Of a DNA stretch of 64,000 bases, positions 15,451-23,944 are shown piece by piece. The stretch's first letter is position 1. Each line of letters starts with the position of its first letter. The notes beneath the pieces were generated by a model. It was not told where the DNA came from. It worked only from the letters and a program-made list of their open reading frames with translations, and made no database searches. The stretch comes from JBKBUF01 sp046290815 (lineage in GTDB: Bacteria > Bacteroidota > Bacteroidia > Cytophagales > Cytophagaceae). A program made the position numbers and the translations under genes. The stretch is taken from NCBI GenBank assembly GCA_046290815.1, contig JBKBUF010000016.1, positions 44,285-108,284 on the forward strand. Direction: 5' to 3'.

Positions 15451-16154
15451 TAAATATTGTGTCAAAATATGACTGAGCCCGCGATGGAGGGCATGGTTAG
15501 GGTCAAAGAAAAAGCTTTTTAGAAAAAGTCCCCACAAGCCGGTTAAGGCTTAATTGGCTTTATTCTAAATGGCTTTTTCATTTTTTAGGAGATGTCTTTA
15601 TCGTTATTTTTTCTTCCGGGTCTTAAGAATTGTCTGTTTATCCGTATTTCCAACAAGATCCGCATTTGTTGCTTTGATTTTTGACCTGTTTTATCTGAAA
15701 TGAACAAAAAATTTTAAAAAGCAGCTAAAATTTTAGCCTATTTTGTCTGAATATTATTTTTTTTATAAATTTCCCCTTTAAATTTTAACCACATATCGGA
15801 AAAATTCAATAAAACTGCTTGATTTCTCAGTCATTCCCCCATAATTCATTATTAAATCCTATTTCTTCCCGGCCAGAATTAAATTGGACTTTTCTAATCG
15901 GCCGGGACTTTTAGTGGTATATTTACGTATTTTCCGCAATTGTACTAAACTAAGTAATTTTGTAAAAAAACCTAAAATTTAGCTATTTGGCTATAATTTC
16001 TTTGTATTTTTTGAATCCACGATTTGCATCTTAAAAAAATGTACGTATATTTACTTAAGTTTAATTATATAAATATTCCTATGTAAATACACAGAATTAT
16101 TTAAGCCTTTACTTACAACCTTTATAAATTATTTACTAACTAAAAAACAAGATT
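15451..16154 (+). other. 700-bp gene-free region before the porin-like gene
   Basis: No convincing gene. It contains a small hairpin (AAGCC-N6-GGCTT, near 15536-15551), a GC-rich inverted repeat in otherwise AT-rich DNA (CCCGGCC at 15868-15874 with GGCCGGG at 15900-15906), and two similar AT-rich stretches around TAAAATTTTAGCC (15726) and TAAAATTTAGCTA (15973). A promoter match lies at 16023-16053. The length suggests complex control or a small RNA. Confidence 0.5.
16023..16053 (+). promoter_or_regulatory. Bacteroidota-type promoter for the porin-like gene
   Basis: TTTG (16023-16026) and TATATTTA (16046-16053; consensus TAnnTTTG) are separated by exactly 19 bases, the usual -33/-7 spacing. 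The inferred start near 16060 gives a 95-base leader before the ATG at 16155. Confidence 0.5.
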
Positions 16155-17351
16155 ATGCGTAAATTACCCTTACTAATCATGGCATTCCTGAGTGTATTGA
16201 CCGTACTTGCTCAGGATACAACAAAAACAGAATCAGGGAAACTCACCTTATCAGGATATGTAGATGCCTACTATACTTATAATTTCAACAGACCTCCACA
16301 CCAGCCCGGATTAGCCTGGGAAAATGAGGGTAGAATATTTGATATTAAGCACAACGAGTTTTCTATCGGTCTTGCACAGCTGAAAGCAGACTATACCTTT
16401 AAAGGACTTACAGGGGTAATTGACCTTACATTTGGTCCTAATGCCGCTTTAGGAAACTTCGGTAATGTGCTTGGCGGTGCAGATATTTTCATCAAACAAG
16501 CCTACCTTACTTATAATGTTACAGAAAAACTTCAGGTAACTGCCGGGCAGTTCGGTACACATATAGGGTATGAGCTTATAGATGCTCCTCTTAATTTTAA
16601 TTACAGCCTTTCTTATCTTTTCGGAAATGGACCTTTCTATCATACCGGAGCCAGAGTAGGGTACTCTTTCAGTGACAAACTTGGCGTTATGGCCGGAATT
16701 GTGAACGGTTGGGACGCTATGTATGACTTTAATAAAAAGAAATCATACATTGCTCAGCTTTATGTTTCTCCCGCAGAAAACTGGGACGTATACATCAACT
16801 ACATAGGAGGAGACGAGAAAAATGGTTTGTCTTTCCCAACTATAGGCGCTCCGGGATCTGAAATACCTGATTCCATTAAAACACCATCTCACCTTCTGGA
16901 TCTTACCACCGGATATCAATTAACGGAAAGTTTTAAAGTGGGATTAAACGCTGCTTATGGTTTCGGTACTCTTAAACCATCAGCCACCGCAACCAGCGGG
17001 TATGAAAGTGCTTCCTGGTATGGAGCAGCGCTTTATCTGAACTATTACCTATCTGAAAAATTCGGATTGGGACTTAGAGCAGAACACTTTAATGATAAAG
17101 ATGGCGTAAGATATGTGACAGGTTCATTTGCCGGTCCTTTGGCTGCTCTGGGCAAAACAGGTGTGGTAATGAACGAAATTACTTTAACAGGTGATATAAG
17201 GCTTGCAGGCGGAAATTTCATAGTAAAACCTGAATTCAGAATTGATATCGCTGATTCTGATGTATTTGGAAAATACAAATCTGACGGGACTCCTGAGAAA
17301 GCCACTAATATCATGCCTACTCTTGGGACTGCTTTGATGTATAAATTCTAA
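16155..17351 (+). CDS. Porin-like outer-membrane beta-barrel (BBP2 type)
   Basis: The 398-residue product has a signal peptide (to about residue 19, TVLAQD). It then shows the repeated beta-strand pattern of the BBP2/porin-like family: LTLSGYVDAYYTYNF, FDIKHNEFSIGLAQLKADYTF, DIFIKQAYLTYNVTEKLQVTAGQFGTHIG, and the final MPTLGTALMYKF ending in Phe, as barrels do. Such proteins form channels for small solutes in the outer membrane. Substrate is unknown. It has a long upstream region with its own promoter and a strong terminator at 17425. Confidence 0.85.
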   Translation: MRKLPLLIMAFLSVLTVLAQDTTKTESGKLTLSGYVDAYYTYNFNRPPHQPGLAWENEGRIFDIKHNEFSIGLAQLKADYTFKGLTGVIDLTFGPNAALGNFGNVLGGADIFIKQAYLTYNVTEKLQVTAGQFGTHIGYELIDAPLNFNYSLSYLFGNGPFYHTGARVGYSFSDKLGVMAGIVNGWDAMYDFNKKKSYIAQLYVSPAENWDVYINYIGGDEKNGLSFPTIGAPGSEIPDSIKTPSHLLDLTTGYQLTESFKVGLNAAYGFGTLKPSATATSGYESASWYGAALYLNYYLSEKFGLGLRAEHFNDKDGVRYVTGSFAGPLAALGKTGVVMNEITLTGDIRLAGGNFIVKPEFRIDIADSDVFGKYKSDGTPEKATNIMPTLGTALMYKF

Positions 17352-17424
17352 AATGAATAAAGCACTAACTAGCTTAGTTAGTAAGATGAGCTAGAATATT
17401 TTTTCATCTGGTTTACAATTTGCA

Positions 17425-17454
17425 CCTGTCCGGGTTCCCGGGCAGGTTTTTTTT
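17425..17454 (+). terminator. Strong terminator after the porin-like gene
   Basis: CCTGTCCGGG (17425-17434) and CCCGGGCAGG (17437-17446) pair over 10 bases with one T-G wobble, followed by eight T. It separates the porin gene from purK and shows that purK cannot start at the ATG at 17420. Confidence 0.9.
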
Positions 17455-17485
17455 ATTTAATTTTAGGCCAATAAAAATTTTTCTA

Positions 17486-18622
17486 TTGGAATTTTATCAG
17501 GACTTTAAAGTAGGAATGCTTGGTGGCGGTCAGTTAGGCCGGATGCTGTTACAGGCTGCTGTGGACTTAAATCTATATATAGCAATTCTGGATGCAGATA
17601 AAGACGCTCCCTGTGCAGCAATCTGCCATGAATTTAGTATCGGAGACCCTACAGATTTTGATCAGGTTTATAATTTCGGAAAAGACAAAGACCTTGTCAC
17701 CATCGAAATTGAAAATGTTAATGCTGATGCGCTTCAAAAACTGAAGGAAGAAGGCAAAAAAGTTTACCCGCAGCCTTCCGTTATCAAAATTATTCAGGAT
17801 AAAAGACTGCAGAAGCAGTTTTACAAGGAAAACGGAATTCCCACCTCGGAATTTATCCTCATAGAAGATAAGTCTGAAATAAAGAACCATATAGGATTTT
17901 TGCCGGCATTTCAAAAATTGGGCAGGTCAGGATATGATGGCAGAGGTGTTCAGAAAATAGGATCTGCCGAAGAGGTTTCTAAAGCGCTGGAGGGAAAATC
18001 TCTTTTGGAGAAAGCTGTGGATTTTGACAAAGAACTGGCGGTGATAGTTTCCAGAAATGAGAAAGGAGAAATTTCTTGTTTCCCGGTGGTGGAAATGGCT
18101 TTCCATCCAATACATAATCTTGTAGAATACCTTTTTGCGCCTGCCTCAGTTTCTCCCGACATAGAAGCAAAAGCCAGGGAGATAGCAATAAAAGTAATAA
18201 GCAAACTGGAAATGGTAGGACTGCTGGCTGTTGAAATGTTTCTCTCCAAATCCGGAGAAATACTGGTAAATGAAGTTGCCCCAAGGCCTCACAATAGCGG
18301 CCACCACACTATCGAAGCAAATATCACTTCTCAATACGAACAACATTTAAGGGCAATACTCAACCTGCCCCCGGGATCAACAGAAGCTTTGAAACCTGCT
18401 GCTATGGTAAACCTGCTCGGAGAGGCGGGATACAACGGTCTGGCCAGGTACGAAGGCATTGATAAATTAATGCAGATGAAAGGTGTATATTTACATTTGT
18501 ACGGAAAGAAATATACCAAGCCTTTCAGGAAGATGGGACATATAACCATTCTGGCAGACCAGGTGTCTGAATTAAAGGAAAAAGCAGAACAGGTTAAACA
18601 AGTATTTAAAGTTATAGCATAA
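17486..18622 (+). CDS. purK: 5-(carboxyamino)imidazole ribonucleotide synthase
   Basis: PurK uses ATP and bicarbonate to carboxylate AIR to N5-CAIR in purine synthesis. The ATP-grasp protein (378 residues from this start) shows KVGMLGGGQLGRML at its N-terminus, FQKLGRSGYDGRGVQ, the Glu-rich metal site (AVEMFL ... NEVAPRPHNSGHHT) and the C-terminal MGHITILAD. The frame is open back to an ATG at 17420, but that ATG lies before the terminator hairpin. The first plausible start after the hairpin is TTG 17486 (MEFYQDFKVGMLGGG). It is 9 bases upstream of purE. Confidence 0.93.
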   Translation: MEFYQDFKVGMLGGGQLGRMLLQAAVDLNLYIAILDADKDAPCAAICHEFSIGDPTDFDQVYNFGKDKDLVTIEIENVNADALQKLKEEGKKVYPQPSVIKIIQDKRLQKQFYKENGIPTSEFILIEDKSEIKNHIGFLPAFQKLGRSGYDGRGVQKIGSAEEVSKALEGKSLLEKAVDFDKELAVIVSRNEKGEISCFPVVEMAFHPIHNLVEYLFAPASVSPDIEAKAREIAIKVISKLEMVGLLAVEMFLSKSGEILVNEVAPRPHNSGHHTIEANITSQYEQHLRAILNLPPGSTEALKPAAMVNLLGEAGYNGLARYEGIDKLMQMKGVYLHLYGKKYTKPFRKMGHITILADQVSELKEKAEQVKQVFKVIA

Positions 18623-18631
18623 AATAATCTT

Positions 18632-19144
18632 ATGAGTATAGGAAAAGTAGGTATTATCATGGGTAGTCAGTCGGACCTTAAAATAATGTCTAAGGCTGCA
18701 GAAATACTGGACGAACTTCAGGTGGAGTATGAAATTACCATAGTTTCCGCTCACAGGACACCTCACCGAATGGTGGAATATGCCGAAAAAGCCAGGGAAA
18801 GAGGGATAAAAGTAATTATTGCAGGAGCAGGTGGGGCCGCTCACCTTCCGGGAATGGTGGCATCCATTACCACATTGCCTGTGATCGGTGTGCCGGTAAA
18901 ATCTTCCAATTCCATAGACGGATGGGACTCGGTTTTATCTATTCTACAGATGCCAGCGGGTGTTCCTGTAGCAACAGTCGCATTGGACGGCGCAGTCAAT
19001 GCAGGAATTTTAGCTGCACAGATCCTCGGAGCTTCAGATGAAAAAATCGCTTCAAATTTAACAAAATACAAGGCTTTCCTTAGGGAGAAGGTAGAAGAGT
19101 CTGTAAAGAAAATAGAATCTACAGGATATAAAAATCTGCTTTAA
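18632..19144 (+). CDS. purE: N5-carboxyaminoimidazole ribonucleotide mutase
   Basis: The 170-residue enzyme rearranges N5-CAIR to CAIR, the step after PurK. Class I PurE motifs are clear: GSQSDLKIM (residues 11-19), SAHRTPHRM (about 41-49) with the catalytic His, and AGAGGAAHLPGMVAS. The gene follows purK by 9 bases, so they are co-transcribed and may be translationally linked. Length and spacing are ordinary. Confidence 0.97.
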   Translation: MSIGKVGIIMGSQSDLKIMSKAAEILDELQVEYEITIVSAHRTPHRMVEYAEKARERGIKVIIAGAGGAAHLPGMVASITTLPVIGVPVKSSNSIDGWDSVLSILQMPAGVPVATVALDGAVNAGILAAQILGASDEKIASNLTKYKAFLREKVEESVKKIESTGYKNLL

Positions 19145-19197
19145 TCCTTAAAACTTATCACTAGTTTGGCATGTTTTGGTATAGAGGGGTATAGAAA

Positions 19198-19635
19198 ATG
19201 CAAACAGTTGCTATAAAAGAAGTCGTAAACCAGTTGCTTCAGGCCTGCCAGGTTAGAATCAAAGGTTTTAAAAGATCAGCCGATTATGCCAAAATGCCAA
19301 GGCATGAAGAATTGTTTTTGGCTTATGTTCAGCAAAGCAGTCAGTTTTTAAATGAATTAAAACCTTATCTTGAGGGGGAGTTTGAAGAAGACCAACAGTT
19401 TAAGCTTGGCAAATCAACTTACAAAGGATGGACTGGGCCAATGTCAGGACATTTTAATTCAGATATAAAGGGAATTTTTTTAGAAAGGCTGGATACTGAA
19501 GAATGCATAAAAGAGATATATTTTTCTGCGCTACAGGAAGAATTGCCAAATAGTCTTCATAAACTAATATATAAACAGTATTCTGCAATAATGGAATGCT
19601 GTGATGCTATGAGGATTATTTGCAATAGCTTATAA
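19198..19635 (+). CDS. DUF2383/PA2169-like four-helix-bundle protein
   Basis: A 145-residue, all-helical, soluble protein. The layout resembles the PA2169/DUF2383 family: an N-terminal helix with VNQLLQACQVRIKGFKRSADYAK, then LYVQQSS-like helices, KSTYKGWTGPMSGHFNSDIKG in the middle, and ECIKEIYFSALQEELPNSLHKLIYKQYSAI. These proteins have a ferritin-like bundle, and their function is not established. It starts 53 bases after purE and is followed closely by a lipoprotein gene, so it may belong to the same transcript. Confidence 0.6.
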   Translation: MQTVAIKEVVNQLLQACQVRIKGFKRSADYAKMPRHEELFLAYVQQSSQFLNELKPYLEGEFEEDQQFKLGKSTYKGWTGPMSGHFNSDIKGIFLERLDTEECIKEIYFSALQEELPNSLHKLIYKQYSAIMECCDAMRIICNSL

Positions 19636-19649
19636 CATTCAAAACTATA

Positions 19650-20171
19650 ATGAAGAGACAATTTTGGGCTTTGCTGCTTTTGCTTCTGCCATTTATCAGT
19701 TCATGTAAGAAGATGACGGAATTTACCATTCACAATTCCACAGAGTTTGTGATTCCGGGTTCTTCAGTACTGGTCAATCTTCCGGTTTCGGTAGCTACTC
19801 CTGAGGTAGAGTCTTCTTCTTCATATCATTTTTCCAGTAATAAAACAGATGCAAAACATGTAAAGCAGATTAAGCTTACAAGGCTTACATTGACAGCGAT
19901 TTCACCTTCAGGCGCCAATTTTGATTTTCTAAATTCAGTATCTATTTATATTTCTGCTGATGGTTTGCAAGAGACCTTGCTTGCTTCACTGACTGATATA
20001 CCGGAAGGTAAGACAAGTATAGATCTGCATCCTTCTCAGCAGGAGTTTCAGGAATATATTAAAAGAGATAAATATAAAATCAGAATAGAAACTACAACTG
20101 ATAAAATAAACTCCTTCGATACGGGAGTAAGGGCAGATATGTCATTTTGGGTAAAGGCAAAACTTTTATAA
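19650..20171 (+). CDS. Lipoprotein of unknown function
   Basis: A 173-residue product with a lipobox signal (MKRQFWALLLLLLPFISSC). The mature part has beta-strand character, with two similar segments of sequence such as IKLTRLTLTAISPSGANFDFLNSVSIYISADGL. This LTAxSPxGxxFDFL pattern recalls small Bacteroidota lipoproteins, but I cannot name a family. It sits 14 bases after the DUF2383-like gene and 10 bases before the aldose epimerase, so all three are probably one transcript. Confidence 0.65.
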   Translation: MKRQFWALLLLLLPFISSCKKMTEFTIHNSTEFVIPGSSVLVNLPVSVATPEVESSSSYHFSSNKTDAKHVKQIKLTRLTLTAISPSGANFDFLNSVSIYISADGLQETLLASLTDIPEGKTSIDLHPSQQEFQEYIKRDKYKIRIETTTDKINSFDTGVRADMSFWVKAKLL

Positions 20172-20181
20172 TATAACTTTT

Positions 20182-21051
20182 ATGGTAGCAATAATAATCA
20201 ATGAATTTTTGAAGGTGAGCGTTAAAAGCTCGGGTGCAGAATTAATCAGCATAAAAAATACCATCAGCAATACCGAATATCTCTGGCAAGGCGATCCTTC
20301 CTTTTGGGGACGAAGAGCGCCTGTTCTGTTTCCTATAGTAGGTAAGGTCTCTGGCAATAAATACAGAGTGGATGGCAAGGAGTATGAATTGCCGCAGCAC
20401 GGATTTGCCAGAGATATGCATTTTGATCTGGTGGATCAGCAGGATTCTAATCTTACTTATTGTCTGAAGAGTTCGGAACAAACAAAGAAACTATATCCTT
20501 ATGACTTCGAACTTTACATCAGCTATTCTTTAAATGGCAATAAACTGATAGTTTCTTATGAAGTAAAAAACACCGATGATAAAGCAATATACTTTTCAAT
20601 AGGAGCACATCCCGGATTCCGTTGTCCTTTAGAAGAAAAAGAAAGCTTTAATGATTACTATCTGGAGTTTGAGAAAAAGGAAAATGCTGTACGACATCTG
20701 ATCACAGAAGGTCTTGCAAATGGAAAAACAGAAGAAGTGCTGAAGGATGAAAACATTCTGAATCTTTCTTATGATTTATTCAACACAAAAGATGCTGTGA
20801 TATTTAAAAACCTTAAATCAAGTCAGGTAACCTTGAAAAGCAGAAAGTCAAAGCATCAGATAAAAATGGATTTTGCTGGTTTTCCTTATCTGGGTATTTG
20901 GACAAAACCTGGTCCGTTCGTTTGCCTTGAACCATGGTTTGGTATAGCAGATCAGTACGGCTATGAAGGAGAATTTAAAGATAAGGAAGCTATAAGATCA
21001 TTAATGAAAGGAAAGACATTTAAGGCGGAATATTCTATAGAAATAAAGTAG
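20182..21051 (+). CDS. Aldose 1-epimerase family protein (LacX-like mutarotase fold)
   Basis: A 289-residue protein of the galactose mutarotase superfamily. Visible elements are the N-terminal GAELISIKN, LWQGDPSFWGRRAPVLFPIVG, the conserved SIGAHPGFRCPL with the catalytic-type His, and the C-terminal FPYLGIWTKPGPFVCLEPWFGIAD with the acidic residue expected to act as base. Family members interconvert sugar anomers or act on hexose-6-phosphates; the substrate is not clear. There is no signal peptide, so it is cytosolic. A strong terminator follows at 21069. Confidence 0.85.
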   Translation: MVAIIINEFLKVSVKSSGAELISIKNTISNTEYLWQGDPSFWGRRAPVLFPIVGKVSGNKYRVDGKEYELPQHGFARDMHFDLVDQQDSNLTYCLKSSEQTKKLYPYDFELYISYSLNGNKLIVSYEVKNTDDKAIYFSIGAHPGFRCPLEEKESFNDYYLEFEKKENAVRHLITEGLANGKTEEVLKDENILNLSYDLFNTKDAVIFKNLKSSQVTLKSRKSKHQIKMDFAGFPYLGIWTKPGPFVCLEPWFGIADQYGYEGEFKDKEAIRSLMKGKTFKAEYSIEIK

Positions 21052-21068
21052 GATAAATAACAAAATTC

Positions 21069-21114
21069 AAGCACCAAATTCCAATTAGTTCTTTGGGATT
21101 TGGTGCTTTTGATT
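21069..21114 (+). terminator. Terminator after the aldose epimerase gene
   Basis: AAGCACCAAATTCC (21069-21082) pairs with GGGATTTGGTGCTT (21095-21108) over 14 bases with one T-G wobble, then TTGATTTT. After it, an AATCTG repeat with 8-9-base spacing lies at about 21120-21152. Confidence 0.8.
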
Positions 21115-21154
21115 TTAAAAATCTGATAATCTGTAAATCTGACGAATCTGAATC

Positions 21155-22648
21155 CTAGTTTAATTCCTCGTCAAACTCATCCGCTCCGCTGAACATCCCG
21201 GTCATAAAATCTTTGAACTCGATGCCTTTGTCGATTTTATTTTTGCTGATCTGACTGCTTTCTGCAAGACCGTGTAACACCAGTTCCATATGTAGGAGTG
21301 TTTCTTCTTCACTCAGATTTCCGGCTTTGGTCCTTACCAATGCATTCAATCCGGGAATGCTGCATAATATTCGCTTATACTCACTGAACGGAAGATCCTG
21401 AAGCAGCTGTATGTTGTTGCCATCGGAAAACCAGTTGATGATATCCTGATATGGATTTTCTTTCTTGGCTCTCTTCAGTTTTTCAGGTGAAGGATAGAAT
21501 TGCTCGAATTTTTTTCTGATAGTTTTGCCAATGACAAAATAAGCTACATTAGAGATTCCTTCTGTTTCTCCTTCATATACCAGCTCCACTTTTCCGGTGA
21601 TGGAAGGGATGGCTGAATAAAGATCGCCCACTCTTGAAAAAGATTTGTCTTCATTATTTAAGAGCATTCTTCTTTCTGCTGCACTGCAAAGATTCTCGTA
21701 TGCAGAGATACTAAGTCTGGCCGATACTCCGCTTTTCTGATCTATGTATTCACTTTTTCTTGCTTCGAAGGCAACTTCTTCCAGAATATCGGATACCAGC
21801 GGGTTGATATGAATATTTTTCTTTTGTGCTTCTGCCAGTCTTGCTTCCTGCAATGTTATAGATTTGCTGATAGCAGGCGTTTTAGGATAGTGTGTTATGA
21901 TCTGGCTGTCGATACGGTCTTTCAAAGGAGTAACTATAGATCCTCTGTTGGTGTAATCTTCTGGGTTAGCAGTAAACACAAACTGTATATCGAGCGGCAG
22001 TCTTAATTTAAATCCTCTTATCTGAATATCACCTTCCTGCAGGATGTTAAATAAGGCCACTTGTATTCTTGCCTGAAGATCCGGCAACTCATTAATTACA
22101 AATATTCCTCTGTGAGATCTTGGTATCAATCCGAAGTGAATAACTCTTTCATCTGCATAGCTAAGTTTAAGGCTCGCAGCTTTAATAGGATCCAGGTCAC
22201 CAATGAGATCAGAAACAGACACATCAGGAGTTGCAAGTTTTTCAGAATATCTTTCTGATCTGTGAATCCATTGAATGGGAGTTTCATCTCCTCTTTCGGC
22301 AATCACATCTTTGGCATATCTTGAAAGAGGGTTGAAAGGATCGTCATTCACCTCGGAAAATGCAACCACGGGTATGTGCTCATCCAGAAGATTAAGCATT
22401 AATCTGGCGAGCTTCGTTTTGGCCTGGCCACGTAATCCTAACAATAGAATATTATGTCGGGAGAGTATGGCAGTTTGAAGTTGTGGTATTACCGTATCTT
22501 CATAACCTTTGATATCAGAAAATACATTGATCTTATTTTTCAGCGCATAGATGAGGTTGTCCCTCATTTCTTCTTTAATAGACTTAGGCTTGTAACCCGA
22601 AGCTTTTAACTGACCTAATGTGCTTATTGAATGGTTATCTTTTATCAT
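21155..22648 (-). CDS. MoxR/Mg-chelatase ChlI-like AAA+ ATPase
   Basis: A 497-residue cytosolic AAA+ protein of the magnesium-chelatase I/MoxR type. Walker A is GLRGQAKT (71-78), Walker B is FVINELPDL (183-191, with Asn-Glu in place of the usual Asp-Glu), and sensor 1 is FTANPEDYTN. These ATPases work with a VWA-domain partner to remodel or load metals into target proteins. The partner gene is directly upstream on the same strand (11 bases away). No chlorophyll or cobalamin chelatase genes are nearby, so this is a MoxR-VWA chaperone pair of unknown target. Confidence 0.85.
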   Translation of the reverse strand: MIKDNHSISTLGQLKASGYKPKSIKEEMRDNLIYALKNKINVFSDIKGYEDTVIPQLQTAILSRHNILLLGLRGQAKTKLARLMLNLLDEHIPVVAFSEVNDDPFNPLSRYAKDVIAERGDETPIQWIHRSERYSEKLATPDVSVSDLIGDLDPIKAASLKLSYADERVIHFGLIPRSHRGIFVINELPDLQARIQVALFNILQEGDIQIRGFKLRLPLDIQFVFTANPEDYTNRGSIVTPLKDRIDSQIITHYPKTPAISKSITLQEARLAEAQKKNIHINPLVSDILEEVAFEARKSEYIDQKSGVSARLSISAYENLCSAAERRMLLNNEDKSFSRVGDLYSAIPSITGKVELVYEGETEGISNVAYFVIGKTIRKKFEQFYPSPEKLKRAKKENPYQDIINWFSDGNNIQLLQDLPFSEYKRILCSIPGLNALVRTKAGNLSEEETLLHMELVLHGLAESSQISKNKIDKGIEFKDFMTGMFSGADEFDEELN

Positions 22649-22659
22649 TGGTATTTTTT

Positions 22660-23796
22660 TTATCTATAAGTTTTTTTTCTATTTCTGATGAAGTCTTCAA
22701 ATACATATTCTCCCAGACCTGTAAGGCTGCTGTAAAATGCCTTACCATTATTAGTTTTGGTGAACTCCCTGACAAATTCCTGCAAATAAGGATCTTTAGC
22801 AATCATAAAGGTAGTAACCGGTATATTTAATCTTCTGCATTGTGTTGCCATCTCCAAGGTCTTGTTCACTACTTTCCTGTCCAGACCGAAACTATTTTTA
22901 TAATATTTGGTGCCTATTTTCAGACAGGTTGGTTTACCGTCGGTTATCATGAATATTTGCTTGTTAGCGGTCTTTCTTTTTCTCAGAATGTCCATTGCAA
23001 GCTGTAGTCCCGCACAGGTATTGGTGTGATATGGACCTACCTGTAAGTAGGGAAGATCTTTTAATTCTATGGTCCAGGCATCGTTTCCGAAAACAACTAT
23101 GTCAAGTGTGTCTTTCGGATATTTGATTTTTATCAATTCCGCCAGTGCCATGGCTACTTTTTTTGCAGGTGTTATCCTGTCTTCACCATAGAGAATCATT
23201 GAGTGAGAAATATCTATCATTAAAACAGTAGCGGTTTGCGAACTTTGTTCACGCTCCTGTACTTCCAGGTCATCATTGGTGATTTTAAAGTCATCAATTC
23301 CATGGTTTACCTGGGCATTGTGTAATGAAGCAGTAAAATCAATTGACTCCAGGGAGTCGCCATACTGGAATGGTCTTACATCTGCAGAATATTCATCTCC
23401 TTGTCCGGTTTTAGGAGAGCTGTGCTGTCCTCTTTTGGTTTTTTTTATTTCGCCAAAAATTTCTTCAAGTGCATTTCTCCTTATGGTTTGTTCCGATCTG
23501 GAAGTAAGTTTTAAATTTCCGCTTTCATTTTCTTTTATAAAGCCTTTTTCTTTAAGCTCCTCCAGAAAATCCCCTAAACCATAATCATCAGATCCCAAAC
23601 CAAATTGTTTGTCCATATTCTGCATCATATTCAAGGCTTCAGGCACATTTCCTGATGTTAAATTGATAAGCTGGAAAAAAACTTTTGAAAGTTCGTCAAA
23701 CCCTGACTTGCCCTTGTTTGGCTGATTAAATTTTGAAAAAAGAAATCCTTGCATCCTGTAATCCGTTAATAAATAAAAAACAAGCTGATCTTCCAA
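22660..23796 (-). CDS. VWA-domain partner of the MoxR-like ATPase
   Basis: The 378-residue protein has an N-terminal helical region (about 1-150) and a von Willebrand factor A domain from about residue 185. The metal-ion-dependent adhesion site is complete: MIDISHS (Asp195, Ser197, Ser199), the threonine in PYHTNT (about 258), and ITDGKP (Asp286). This matches the ChlD-like half of chelatase-type or MoxR-type chaperones, which bridge substrate and ATPase. It is the first gene of the two-gene operon. No signal peptide is present. Confidence 0.88.
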   Translation of the reverse strand: MEDQLVFYLLTDYRMQGFLFSKFNQPNKGKSGFDELSKVFFQLINLTSGNVPEALNMMQNMDKQFGLGSDDYGLGDFLEELKEKGFIKENESGNLKLTSRSEQTIRRNALEEIFGEIKKTKRGQHSSPKTGQGDEYSADVRPFQYGDSLESIDFTASLHNAQVNHGIDDFKITNDDLEVQEREQSSQTATVLMIDISHSMILYGEDRITPAKKVAMALAELIKIKYPKDTLDIVVFGNDAWTIELKDLPYLQVGPYHTNTCAGLQLAMDILRKRKTANKQIFMITDGKPTCLKIGTKYYKNSFGLDRKVVNKTLEMATQCRRLNIPVTTFMIAKDPYLQEFVREFTKTNNGKAFYSSLTGLGEYVFEDFIRNRKKTYR

Positions 23797-23944
23797 TTAG
23801 TTTTTTCCCTGACACCATCATGAAATAACTAAAATGTTGACAGATTGTCTTTTTGAAAGCCCAATTTTTTAAGATATTGTTAATTAAGGCTTCCATACAT
23901 TTTTAGTTGAGGTTCAACGTTTCACAATATACCATTTTGTAATT

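Noticed and set aside
15592..15684. A 30-codon ORF with AGGAG next to the ATG
   Set aside because: The spacing of AGGAG to the ATG is too short and the peptide has no recognisable features; coding is not supported.
17420..17485. Start of purK at ATG 17420
   Set aside because: It precedes a strong terminator hairpin, and its codons do not resemble PurK.
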